Below, in pieces: positions 53,885 to 63,900 of a DNA stretch of 64,000 nucleotides. The notes beneath the pieces were generated by a model that saw nothing but the letters and a program-made list of their open reading frames with translations, did not search any database and was not told where the DNA came from. The stretch lies in assembly GCF_001262605.1 (NCBI RefSeq), contig NZ_LGTC01000001.1:1908501-1972500 (forward strand), in the 5' to 3' direction. This DNA is from Pseudobacteroides cellulosolvens ATCC 35603 = DSM 2933. GTDB taxonomy: Bacteria > Bacillota > Clostridia > Acetivibrionales > DSM-2933. Each line of letters begins with the position of its first letter. Position 1 is the stretch's first letter. The position numbers and the translations under genes are program-made.

Positions 53885-55078
53885 TTATTTATCGAAATCA
53901 AAGTCCAAATTCAGTTCTTCTCCATCCAAAAATTTCTTTAAAGGCTTGTAAGTACTGGTTTTATCCTTATCCTTTTCAATATTGCCCACAATATTTACGA
54001 AATGATCATATTTACTATAAAACTCATTTGCTAGGTTAAATACTTCTTCTGTTTTTTGATAATCGGTACATTTCTTAACAAATGTATCACAGTAACTGCA
54101 GTTTCCACAATCATTCCTGCAAAAACCCGGATTCTCGTAAAAAGGATTGATAAACCCATCAAGCTTTTTATTATCCACATTTATCATAAACGAATTTGTG
54201 GGAGCGAACATGTCCAGTAATTCGATAAAATTCCCTTGGAAAGATTCCTTGAAATAGCATTCTGTGGCCTTTACAGGATCTCCTTTCATCACTGCCTGCC
54301 TTCCCTGAAGCTTAAAATAGTGAATGCCTATTTCTGCATAGTACTGGATATCCTCCGGTCTGATCCAGCCAAGCCGCAAAATATTGCCGACATTTTCACA
54401 CCTTTTCATCATGCACCTGTGAGAATAATAAGTAGCACTAGGAGCACTTGAGTCATTCCCCATATCATGTGAGGTCTGGTTATGGTGAAACATCTCATAT
54501 ATACAGTTTTTATGGCAAATTACATTGGTGATTACCTCAACCTTTTCTCCGAAAGCATTTACTATCCTCTTCAATGCATCAAAGTCCCTGTTGATGGATT
54601 CATCCAGGACAATCTTGTCAACACCCATCTTTTTATAAGCCATAGCTTTGTTTGCATTTACAATCTGACAAACTGTCGAGGCTTTTATTTCGAAGTCATA
54701 CCCCTTAAGCCTTACCAGCTCTATAAGAGAAGGCAGTGATATGGTTAATGAACGTACACCTGCCTCATATAATTCCTCTAAGAATCCTGTAATTTCATTA
54801 ACACCTTCTTTTGTAAACTCCTTATTACTGATACATGTAGCATTAAGTGTATAATTGAATCCAATGCCCTTGCTTTTGGAATAAGCTACATAATCCTTAA
54901 GCTTTGATATGTCGATTTTAGGTATCAGATCATAAGCCCTTCCTGATCCTATGGGATTGCCTATAGTAATTTGTCCGTAGGTTTCTATAACTTTTGAATC
55001 CTTGTAGGCCTTGTTTAATTCATCATACCGGTCAATGGTTTCCTTTTTGAAGTCTGCCGGAATGTTATAAAAATTCAT
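53885..55078 (-). CDS. U32 peptidase-family-like protein (paralogue 2)
   Basis: A 397-residue protein started at 55078 (GGGGGAG at 6 bp; upstream starts overlap the PIG-L gene). It is a TIM-barrel-like protein with repeated strand motifs (FNYTLNATC, SLTISLPSLIEL, KASTVCQIVNA, KIVLDES) and the U32-type cysteine region VICHKNCIYEMFHHN...SH...HRC, followed by WIRPEDIQYYAEIGIHYFKLQGRQ and a C-terminal cluster FCRNDCGNCSYC. U32 relatives UbiU/UbiV, TrhP and RlhA bind 4Fe-4S and carry out oxygen-independent hydroxylations with prephenate as oxygen donor; others are peptidases. It is a clear paralogue of the gene at 56198. In an anaerobic NRPS cluster a hydroxylase role is my preferred inference. 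Confidence 0.72.
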   Translation of the reverse strand: MNFYNIPADFKKETIDRYDELNKAYKDSKVIETYGQITIGNPIGSGRAYDLIPKIDISKLKDYVAYSKSKGIGFNYTLNATCISNKEFTKEGVNEITGFLEELYEAGVRSLTISLPSLIELVRLKGYDFEIKASTVCQIVNANKAMAYKKMGVDKIVLDESINRDFDALKRIVNAFGEKVEVITNVICHKNCIYEMFHHNQTSHDMGNDSSAPSATYYSHRCMMKRCENVGNILRLGWIRPEDIQYYAEIGIHYFKLQGRQAVMKGDPVKATECYFKESFQGNFIELLDMFAPTNSFMINVDNKKLDGFINPFYENPGFCRNDCGNCSYCDTFVKKCTDYQKTEEVFNLANEFYSKYDHFVNIVGNIEKDKDKTSTYKPLKKFLDGEELNLDFDFDK

Positions 55079-55127
55079 ATTCACTCCCCCTTTTATATTG
55101 TTGTGAAAAGTAAATAATCTTTTACAT

Positions 55128-56162
55128 TTACTTTTCACTTAGTTTCCATAGACGTTCAGCCAGAACAGCATTCGCAGAAACGGAATGGTTTTGAAATTCT
55201 GCCTCAATGATAGTAGATTGTGCAAGCTCCTTCACTGTCCGAAGTATCTTGTCATAATTCCAATGAACCAGTTGAGATTTGTAAAAATTAATCATTACAG
55301 CCTTATCACCAATAAAATCACTTACATTGGAGTAAAATGGTTCTATCTGAAAAGAATCCCGTATTTCCTTAAGTCTCCCCCAATAGCTGTATCTGTTTCC
55401 ATCACAATACGGATAATCTTCGTACATGTAAACTCTCACATTCAGCTTCTGATCACTGAGTGCATTTAAAACTGCAGTATGTACAATCCGGTGGTCGTAA
55501 TGCCATCCTATGGCAGAAGGCATCAACAGAATTTCCGGGTTCAAGGACTGAATAGCCCTGCCTAAATCTGCTGTTATCGCAGAGACCATCGGCAAGTCCT
55601 TCTTAAATATCCCATCTCGAAAAATAAAATTTAGAGCTGTGCCTCTCTGTGCTGCATCCCGGTATGGAAGAAACTCTACTTTCCCATTGAAATACTGGAA
55701 AGCCAGCAAATCCTCCTCCTTCCTAAGCAGTGTATACGAATCATCTTCCATGCATACCTCACCCTTCCAAGGGAAGCTCTCCTTTGTATAGCTGCCAAAC
55801 ACGGTTATACAATGAATGTCAAAGCCTTGTTCAAATTTCAGCCTGGCTAAAGTCCCTCCGCACGAAAGTGCAAGATCGTCGCAATGGGGCTGAATAGCCA
55901 ATGCACGGCCTAATGGCATCTTTCCCATCGAATTGTAGTTTTTTAGTTTTACAATGACTCCCTCATTCATCAGCCTGGACAACACAACCCTATTAGCTGT
56001 TTTTTCTATCTCTTCGGACGTAAATACACTACCTGCCTCAATAAGTGCCGACAGTTCTTCAGGAACAGCAATATCTGTGTTAACAGAATTCATAAAAAAC
56101 ACCGTGTGATCTTTTATACTATAATGAGGAAGCCACTTTAGTTTCTCTTCACCTTCACTCAT
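55128..56162 (-). CDS. PIG-L family deacetylase
   Basis: A 344-residue protein. The zinc motif is PHCDDLALSCGGTLA (about 93-107, equivalent to the family's P-H-P/x-D-D), with the third ligand in the GWHYDHR segment (about 225-231); an N-terminal 80-residue extension is extra compared with minimal LmbE proteins. PIG-L enzymes remove N-acetyl from GlcNAc-type groups. Its place between the two U32 genes, and a GT4 gene in the same operon, suggests a deacetylation step on a sugar or acylated amino intermediate. Its stop is about 50 bp ahead of the second U32 start. Confidence 0.85.
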   Translation of the reverse strand: MSEGEEKLKWLPHYSIKDHTVFFMNSVNTDIAVPEELSALIEAGSVFTSEEIEKTANRVVLSRLMNEGVIVKLKNYNSMGKMPLGRALAIQPHCDDLALSCGGTLARLKFEQGFDIHCITVFGSYTKESFPWKGEVCMEDDSYTLLRKEEDLLAFQYFNGKVEFLPYRDAAQRGTALNFIFRDGIFKKDLPMVSAITADLGRAIQSLNPEILLMPSAIGWHYDHRIVHTAVLNALSDQKLNVRVYMYEDYPYCDGNRYSYWGRLKEIRDSFQIEPFYSNVSDFIGDKAVMINFYKSQLVHWNYDKILRTVKELAQSTIIEAEFQNHSVSANAVLAERLWKLSEK

Positions 56163-56197
56163 ACTGATTTCCCCCGTAAGTCTTCTATTTTATAAAC

Positions 56198-57364
56198 TTA
56201 AAAATCAAAACTACATTCCAGGTCTTTTCCATCAAACAACTTCTTGACCGGCTTATAAGCATTTAAACTTTTAATAAGCTTGGTATATTCATCATATTGA
56301 TTATAGAATTCCAAGGCTTTTCCATGAAGTTCTGCCGTTTTTTCTACGTCCATGCACTTTTTTGCATAGCTTTCGCAATAATTGCATGATGAACACACTT
56401 CCCTGCAGAATTCAGGATATTTAAAAAACTTATCTAAAAACCCATTAAGCTTTTTATTGTCCATGTAGGGCTGAAATGCATTGTAAGGTGCAAACAATGT
56501 AATAAGTTCAAACAGATTCCCCTCAAAATTCTCCTCGAAATAGTGCTTCAAGGTTGCCACAATATCCCCCTTCAACACGTTCTGCCTTCCCTGTAGTTTA
56601 AAATACCGCACCCCTGTTTCATAATAATATTTAATATCTTCAGGCCTTACCCAGTTAAGCCTCACAGGATTTTTAAACTCACCGGCCTTTTGCATTGAGC
56701 AACGGTTGAAATAATAGTCCTTTACTTTTTGTGATGTATTATCAGGCGTACAATGAGATTCGTGGTTATAATGAAACATCTTGTATGCACAACTTTTATA
56801 ACACACATTGTTTACAATCATTTCCACGCCCTGATCGAACACTTCACAAATCCCTTTTATTCTATTAAATTCCCTAGTGATATCAGGATCAATTACAATT
56901 CTTTCTACCCCCATTTTTTTATAGAACAATGCTTTACTTGGAGAAGTGATCTCACATATGGCAGAGGCCTTTATTTTAAATTTATAGCCTGAGGCCTTTA
57001 CCAGTTCCATCAGTGAAGGTGTTGTTAGGGTTAGGGACTTAATGCCAATGTCATTTAGCTTTGCCAATAGGCTGTTTATCTCTCTTGCTCCTACGCTCGA
57101 GAATTCATAATTTCCAAGGCAGGCTGGATTTAATGTATAATTAAAATCGATCCCCCTGTCAACCGAATATTGGATATATTTCTCCAGCTGGTTAAAATCC
57201 AGCTCTGGCAGTACTCCTGTGACCCTTCCGGAGTTCACCAACGCACCTTGTGTTACCTGCCCATATGTTTCAATGACCTGTGATTTGGGGAAAGTGTTGT
57301 TTAATTCATTAATCCTGTCAATGGTTTCAACTTTAAAATCTGACGGTATACTAAAATATCTCAT
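56198..57364 (-). CDS. U32 peptidase-family-like protein (paralogue 1)
   Basis: A 388-residue protein starting at 57364 inside the end of the condensation-domain gene (14-bp overlap, GAGG about 9 bp upstream). Same plan as the protein at 53885: VIETYGQVTQG near the N-terminus, FNYTLNPAC, SLTLTTPSLMEL, KASAICEIT, RIVIDPD, then NNVCYKSCAYKMFHYN...SHC...NRC, WVRPEDIKYYYETGVRYFKLQGRQ, and FCREVCSSCNYC near the C-terminus. All cysteine positions of the two paralogues agree, implying a shared metal (probably iron-sulfur) site and an additional C-terminal cysteine set. Peptidase activity is not excluded. Function inferred only from family. Confidence 0.72.
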   Translation of the reverse strand: MRYFSIPSDFKVETIDRINELNNTFPKSQVIETYGQVTQGALVNSGRVTGVLPELDFNQLEKYIQYSVDRGIDFNYTLNPACLGNYEFSSVGAREINSLLAKLNDIGIKSLTLTTPSLMELVKASGYKFKIKASAICEITSPSKALFYKKMGVERIVIDPDITREFNRIKGICEVFDQGVEMIVNNVCYKSCAYKMFHYNHESHCTPDNTSQKVKDYYFNRCSMQKAGEFKNPVRLNWVRPEDIKYYYETGVRYFKLQGRQNVLKGDIVATLKHYFEENFEGNLFELITLFAPYNAFQPYMDNKKLNGFLDKFFKYPEFCREVCSSCNYCESYAKKCMDVEKTAELHGKALEFYNQYDEYTKLIKSLNAYKPVKKLFDGKDLECSFDF

Positions 57365-58790
57365 CAAAATCAACCTCTTCAATTAGTTTTAAATCTTCAT
57401 TATTTTGTTTGATTCTTAATAGCATCTGCTGTTTTTCCTCCTGATCCACCACCTGAATATCCTTGATAAGTATGCTGGTTCCTCTGGCATCTCCGATAAT
57501 GGCTTCCAAGATTTTCACAAAATGCTCAGACATCTTTCTTATGCTTTCTTCATTGAATAAACAAGTATTGTAAGTAAAGTCCAGTATCACACTATCAAAG
57601 ACCCTTACCCCCAGTGCCAACTCTATCCTTGTAACGTAAAATCTTTTGTGCAAGCTTATATTTATTGGGCTATCACTTCGAAAGAGTCTCTCATCCATAG
57701 GATAATTTTGTATAACTACAACCGTGTCAAAAAGGTTATCCTTATTTCTTAGTCCGCTATAGGACAGAACATCTATCAATGGGGTATTCTCAAAGTCCTC
57801 TCTTCTGGCAAGTTCTAAATTAATTTTATTAAGGAGTATGCATACTTCTTCTGACGGATCAATTCCCATACGTAGAGGTACTGTATTTATAAAAATCCCC
57901 ACCATATCCTGTATACCTTTAATATCTACAGGCCTGCCGGATACGGTAGTGCCAAACAGTACATCATGGATTCCCTTGTATTTATGCAGCAGTATTCCCC
58001 ATGCACAATAAAAAAGTGTTGCAAGAGTTAACCCTTTCTCTCTTATAAATACAGTTATGCATTCCATAAATTCCCGACTCAACTCTTGTTCGTACCTACT
58101 TATACCATATGCTTTGCTTTGTTTTTCAACAGCAGCTTTGAAAGGTTTCCAATCGGAAAATCCTTTCAGGTAATTACTCCAGAACTCCTTTTGTATGTCT
58201 CTGTCCTGTTTTTGCAGCCATTTAACATATTCTCTGTATTTGTTTTTCGCACTAATATAAGGCTCATTCCCTGTATAAAGGCTTTCATAGGCTGCTACAA
58301 ATTCTTTTAAAATTATTCCATTGCTCCATCCGTCCAGAATTATATGGTGATTGCTTAAAATCATTTGATATTCATTTTTAGAAAGCTTACATAGTATGAT
58401 CCTAAAAGGCTGCCGACTGATATCTATTCTTACATTTCTATCATTTTTCATCAATCGGTCGACCATGTCCAGTCTTTCTTCACAGTTGCAGCCAGAAAAA
58501 TCATGCTCAAAAAACGGTACCTGATGGTTTTTCAGTACCACCTGTACCGGTTCGGCAAGTCCTTGCCAGCGTAAAACTGTTCTTAATATCTCATTTGTTT
58601 TTACAACATATTCCCATGCATTTTTGATTTTTTCCGGATGGATTCTGCCTGTCAGGTTATAACATGCCTGTTCGAAATACTGCTCGCTCTCGGGTTCCTT
58701 TAGATAGTGAAGAAGCATTCCTTTCTGCATAGGAGTTAATGCCAGAATATCCTCCACATTGTTTCTATCCAGTTTTTCCGGGTTGCTCAT
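57351..58790 (-). CDS. Free-standing NRPS condensation domain
   Basis: A 479-residue protein that is one condensation domain: LTPMQKGMLLHYL (C1), a NEILRTVLRW segment (C2), HHIILDGWS (C3 with catalytic His and Asp-Gly), FGTTVSGRP (C5) and a complete C-terminal lobe. The C1 opening resembles domains that follow D-residue or epimerising modules, but I cannot fix the subtype. It could join the product of modules encoded beyond the right window edge to the next carrier protein, or act in trans for the NRPS at 50694, whose own C domain is only a C-terminal lobe. Overlaps the U32 paralogue 1 gene. Confidence 0.87.
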   Translation of the reverse strand: MSNPEKLDRNNVEDILALTPMQKGMLLHYLKEPESEQYFEQACYNLTGRIHPEKIKNAWEYVVKTNEILRTVLRWQGLAEPVQVVLKNHQVPFFEHDFSGCNCEERLDMVDRLMKNDRNVRIDISRQPFRIILCKLSKNEYQMILSNHHIILDGWSNGIILKEFVAAYESLYTGNEPYISAKNKYREYVKWLQKQDRDIQKEFWSNYLKGFSDWKPFKAAVEKQSKAYGISRYEQELSREFMECITVFIREKGLTLATLFYCAWGILLHKYKGIHDVLFGTTVSGRPVDIKGIQDMVGIFINTVPLRMGIDPSEEVCILLNKINLELARREDFENTPLIDVLSYSGLRNKDNLFDTVVVIQNYPMDERLFRSDSPINISLHKRFYVTRIELALGVRVFDSVILDFTYNTCLFNEESIRKMSEHFVKILEAIIGDARGTSILIKDIQVVDQEEKQQMLLRIKQNNEDLKLIEEVDFDEIF

Positions 58791-58830
58791 ATCCTGTAAT
58801 CTATCCTTTCATTTTGGTATTAACAAATAA

Positions 58831-60096
58831 TTAACTGGTCAATGGGGCAATGTGTGTTTTTGTTTTTTCAAAAATCCTTTGAAGTCTTTCATTTTGCTCT
58901 TTAGAAGAAAGCTTTTTGCTAAAAAAGATACACTTAAGAATTGCCAAAGCTTCCTCCATTTGCTCTATCCCGGAAATGGTTTCATTGCTTTCAAGCTCCT
59001 CCAGAATCGCCTCAATTCTTTCATACGGTTCTATAACCCCTTTCTCATATTCCTGTTTGTTATGGTTTTTATTTTGAGTACAAACTGCTTCTGCCAGGCA
59101 AGAAGACACAAACAAAATCGTATCATTTTTCCTGCTGCTTTCCATAGTAGCGATGCTGTTTGTTTCAGTCATTTCCAGCAAAGGTCCAATATCGCCCTTT
59201 TGGCCTAAGGACATTATATTAAAATTATTTGAGTGCATTTTCACCAGGTTGGACAAAACAGCCTGTGTCCCCATTTCTACAGTGATTGTAACTCCATCCT
59301 TCTCTAAATTTTCAATTGTCGCACTCCACCTAACAGGACAGGTCATTTGAAGCACCATGTTATTAACGATTCCTTCCACATCTGTACTGGGTAAAGCAGT
59401 AACATTGGAAATAACAGGCCATTGTGGAAAGTTGTACATATACTTTTTCAACTCCGCTTTAAGCATACTTGCCGCTTCCTCCATGAGCGGGCTGTGTAAA
59501 GGCGGACTTAACAGCATGGGGGTAATCTGGGCGTCCAGCTCAAACAGCTTATTCTCCGCCTCCATCACCGCTTCATGGTGTCCTGATATAACATATTGCT
59601 CAGGTGCATTATAGCAAGCAACACATACTGTTTTAGAACAGGTGGAAACCCCTTTTAATATGTCCTCCAAAATATTTGCAGGTACACCGTTTACTACAGT
59701 CATAGTCCCATTATGTGTTAAACGGCTTTCCTGTACAAATTTTCCTCTCATATATACTATTTTTAATGCATCCCGGAAACTCATGAAACCGCTGCATGCT
59801 AATGCTGAATATTCTCCCAGGCTGTGCCCTGCAGCATAATGCGGAGTAATACCTATTTCCTGCATATATACTCTGAAAGAAGACATACTGGAGGTAAGTA
59901 TAGCCGCAAACATGTTTTCCAATTGATTTAACTCAGATAGACTGCCTTCAAAACATATTTTTGAAAGATCAAACCCTAATACATCATTTGCTTCCTCAAA
60001 GGTTTGCCTGGCAATTTCAAACTCATTATAAAGTTTTGCACCCATTCCGATATACTGTGATCCCTGTCCTGGAAATAATAAAGCAATCCTGCTCAT
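58831..60096 (-). CDS. Free acyltransferase for trans-AT PKS, with a C-terminal extension
   Basis: A 421-residue protein: an FabD-type malonyl-CoA:ACP acyltransferase (about 1-290) with FPGQGSQYIGMG, the nucleophile GHSLGEYSA (Ser near 92), the conserved Arg region and PLHSPLM with its catalytic His. Then about 130 extra residues, mostly acidic and helical, not part of FabD. The KS module in the cluster has no AT, so this is its partner; specificity for malonyl or for the hydroxymalonyl-ACP unit is not certain. The start has AAGGAGG just upstream. Confidence 0.87.
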   Translation of the reverse strand: MSRIALLFPGQGSQYIGMGAKLYNEFEIARQTFEEANDVLGFDLSKICFEGSLSELNQLENMFAAILTSSMSSFRVYMQEIGITPHYAAGHSLGEYSALACSGFMSFRDALKIVYMRGKFVQESRLTHNGTMTVVNGVPANILEDILKGVSTCSKTVCVACYNAPEQYVISGHHEAVMEAENKLFELDAQITPMLLSPPLHSPLMEEAASMLKAELKKYMYNFPQWPVISNVTALPSTDVEGIVNNMVLQMTCPVRWSATIENLEKDGVTITVEMGTQAVLSNLVKMHSNNFNIMSLGQKGDIGPLLEMTETNSIATMESSRKNDTILFVSSCLAEAVCTQNKNHNKQEYEKGVIEPYERIEAILEELESNETISGIEQMEEALAILKCIFFSKKLSSKEQNERLQRIFEKTKTHIAPLTS

Positions 60097-60210
60097 CTAA
60101 GACCTCCTTTTTCTAAAAAATAAAAAAGTGATAATTCCATTGCATTTGTCTGTCTCAAATCTAATAATCTTATTATTTGTCTATCACAAAACAACAAGTG
60201 TAATAACTAG

Positions 60211-60915
60211 CTATAAATAAGACAAAAGGGTATCCCTTACAATCCGCACAGTAGGTTCTTCGCTTTCATGAATGAAGAAATGGTTGCCCTCAAGGATATA
60301 GACCTCGCACTTTCTGCGTGTATGTTTTCTCCATTCACATACATCACCTATTGTCAGCTTATCTTCTCTGCCGCATAAAACTGTGATGTTGCAGTCAAGC
60401 TCTTTTTTTTCAATATAGTTATATGTTTCTACAGTCTTAATATCTTCTCTAATCCTTTGTAAAAAAATATTTAAAAACTTTTGGTGATAAATCACGTGAT
60501 CCGGAATTCCCCCAAGCTTTAGAATCTCTTTTTTCAAATCCTCACCTGGGAGACGATGCATCATAATTATGTTTTTCTGAATATTTGGTGCGTATCTGCC
60601 GGAAAGAAACATATGGATGGGCTCTTGTTGGTGAAGTTGTCTGATTTTGTGTGTAAGTTCATAAATTATAAGGCTTCCCATACTATGGCCAAAAAAAGCA
60701 TATTTTGAACCGATGATCTCATCCTTTACGGCTTCATATACATCATTTACAACATCATTAAAATCTTTATATAAAGGGATTTGCCACCGTTTTCCTCGTC
60801 CAGCCAGTTCTACGGAGTGCAGTTCGATGGAAGGGTGAAGGTATTTTCCCCAGTTGCTATATATCTCCGAAGATCCTCCTGCATAAGGAATGCAGAATAA
60901 CTTTATCTTTTTCAT
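60211..60915 (-). CDS. Type II thioesterase
   Basis: A 234-residue alpha/beta hydrolase of the GrsT/RifR kind: FCIPYAGGSSEIYSNW at the N-terminus, the nucleophile GHSMGSLI (Ser near 84), an Asp in GREDKLT and His in EGNHFFI. These editing thioesterases clear misprimed carrier domains. The start at 60915 leaves a GGGGTG site upstream; earlier in-frame starts overlap the transporter gene. It is the second visible gene of the cluster. Confidence 0.88.
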   Translation of the reverse strand: MKKIKLFCIPYAGGSSEIYSNWGKYLHPSIELHSVELAGRGKRWQIPLYKDFNDVVNDVYEAVKDEIIGSKYAFFGHSMGSLIIYELTHKIRQLHQQEPIHMFLSGRYAPNIQKNIIMMHRLPGEDLKKEILKLGGIPDHVIYHQKFLNIFLQRIREDIKTVETYNYIEKKELDCNITVLCGREDKLTIGDVCEWRKHTRRKCEVYILEGNHFFIHESEEPTVRIVRDTLLSYL

Positions 60916-60938
60916 TTTTGACACCCCACTAAGACTTT

Positions 60939-63900
60939 TTATAATTTGCAGCAAACATCAACCACTCTGCCCATTTCCATTTTTATAACTTCATCCGCAG
61001 TATCAAAGTAACGGTCATCATGTGTTATGGCTATAACACATTTGCCTCTTTCTTTTAATTCCGGGATCAGTCTTTCATAAAACATCTTTCTGAATTCAGG
61101 ATCCTGATCTGCTGCCCACTCATCAAATAGATATACAGGTCTGTCTTCAAGATAGCTTGCAAGCAGTGCCATTCTCTTCCTCTGTCCTGTAGACAGCTTG
61201 GTTGTACTAAAAACTCCTTCCTGGATCTGAAGCTTGTCATCGATATGCAATGTTTTTAAATACTCTTGTATCTCATTATGCTTGGATCTGTAATCAACCC
61301 CATAAAGCTTGTCAAACAGGTAAAAATCGCTGAAAACAGCAGAAAACCGCTTTGATAAGTCTTGAGGCTCCACTTTTTTCCCATTTATCAGGATTTCGCC
61401 CTTATGGGGACTATATAGTCCTGAAATTAGTTTAGCCAGTGTTGATTTACCACTTCCATTTCCTCCAGTGATAAACACAATATCTCCGGATTTGAATTCA
61501 TAACTAAACGGCCCCACTGTAAACGTCTCACCATTAGTACTTATGTATCGATATTCTACATCGTTCAACTGTATTTTAATTTCCTCGTTAACCTCATTTT
61601 CTTTACCTGATGGCTGCTGTCTTGATTCTATAAAGTCCATTTCATCTGCAAGTTGTCTTATTCTTTTCCAACTGATTTTCATTTGTATAATACTAGGAAT
61701 ATTGCTTAAAATGCCATGCACAGGACCGGTCATATATAAAAAAACAAAAATATAATTCCTCAGAGTACTGCCTGTAATATCCGTAAATAATACCGGAAAA
61801 ACAAAAGCAACTACTCCTATGATAATAGTAAAAAGCAGTTCGCCAATGATAAATACATCTGTGAATTTTAGATCCGCCCTTGTACGCTTACACCGATATG
61901 TATCGCAACTTTCCTGCATATCTTGTTTGAATTCGGCTCTTTTCCCCCTGTGAATGCTTAACTCCTTAAATCCACCAATTAAATCATTGATAAACTTGAA
62001 AAATATGTTCTGGATGTCTCGTGCCTGACCTAGGAGTTTATCTGCGGACTTACCGAAAAAGTAATAAAGGGTGGTCACAAGAATGATGACTACAACTGAT
62101 GCTAAAAAAGCATATATATTCATTACACCCAGATAAACAAAGCAACATGCAAGGGTAATCAAGCTTGTCAGTCCGTTGATTGCTACGTTGGCAAAGTTGC
62201 TTACCGTTTCGGTATCATTATTTAATCCTGCAAGGATCTTGCCTTTTTCAATAGTTTCCAGCTTGTCGTAGGATGTGTTGAGAACTTTTCCTATAAGCTC
62301 CATTCTCTTGTCATATATCAAGTTATTCGTAATATTAACAAGCTTTGTTCTTACCAGCTTTTGTCCTAAAATATAAATTACTATACCCAGAATAAAGTAT
62401 AGAAACAAACTACTTTCAAACTTTATGTCAGTACCCATGTTTCTATTTACCGCTTCATTTACAATAAATATAATCAATGCATTCCCTAAACCGCTGCATG
62501 TGCTTAGAACAAGCAGTACAAACGGTGTTTTCTCTCCAGGCATTGGGAAAAGAAAAATTAAAACAAGATATAAATAAAACAGGACTACACTTAAAGTCAG
62601 GATGAGAATTGCAGTTATAAAAGTTTCTGGGGCCCATACAGTAATAAAATTCCATGGCAGTTCCCAGTAAAGTACATCATTAAGGTGATACAGGCAGTAG
62701 CCGAAACCTCCTATTAAGGGAATGGAACAAAACAAACCTAAGAGCTTCTTTTTTTCTCCTCTGAAAAGTTTCCTTTTTCCTTTGATGAGCTGTATTAAGG
62801 AAGTGATGAGCAAATACAGTATAGCTGCACTTAAAGGTAATCCTACACATATAACAGTGAAGGAAACACTATCAAGGCTCTTTAACATATCATCAGTAGC
62901 TGCAGTCATTTTCTTTCCCTTAAGCATATCTATTATTCCCTGTGCCACAGCAGCAGTATATGATGAATTAATATTTGCAAGCACTGCAACCCCCAGCTTG
63001 TCCCCAGGTCTGAATACAGTGAATGAATAGAAATTAGGATTGGTTCCTCCATGTGAAAGCTCTCCGCTTCCGCTTTGATATACATGCCATCCGGCGGCAT
63101 AGGAGCTGCCCAGTTCAGTTGGCAGAACGGTACGGTCGGGCACGTGAGACTCTTCAATTAAAGATTTGTCAAAATCCATTAATTCATTAGTTCCAAGCTG
63201 TATCATAAGCCATTTGGACATGTCCTCTATATTGGAAATCACATATCCTGCGGGAGTATTCCCCCTGTATACAGGAGCAATATATTCATCTGCTCCCAGA
63301 TAACCGTACTTGTAGCCCTTTGCCATATCAAACCGTGAAGCTTCATCCCTAAACATAAAAGTGTTGTTTAATCCAAGGGGTTTTAATATGCTTTCTTTAA
63401 TATAATCTTCATAAGTTTTATGAGATACATTTTTGATTATTAACCCAAGAATGTCATAATTTATTGTGGCATACAAAAACTTCTCCCCTGGATTATGATC
63501 CAACTCCAGTCCTGTTACTTTTCTAACTGTATCCTCCAATGCACTTTCTCCTTCACCAGGTGGTATATCTCCTATGGTCTTAAACGGAATACCGCTTGTA
63601 TGGTGTAAAAGATGCCCTATTCTAATACTCACCTCTTTTCCTTTATACCTTGCTTTGAAAAAGGGAATGTATTTGTCTATCGGGTCGTTTAACTGAATTG
63701 CTCCACTATTTATAAGCTTTAGAATACCTAATGCTGTAAAGGCTTTACTGTTGGAACCGAGCTCAAACAAAGTGCCGGTGGTAACAGGCCGTTTCTCCTT
63801 TAAATCGGCATAGCCAAAGCCCTTTTTGTATACAGCCTTGCTTCCCTTTACTACCACAACAGCCATCCCAGGAATCTTGCCCGATTTCATGTGTTTTTCT

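Noticed and set aside
53885..57364. CxxxC region of the U32-like proteins as a radical SAM site
   Set aside because: There is no C-x3-C-x2-C; the following residues (Tyr-Lys/Glu-Met-Phe-His) and a distant R-C fit the U32 family better.
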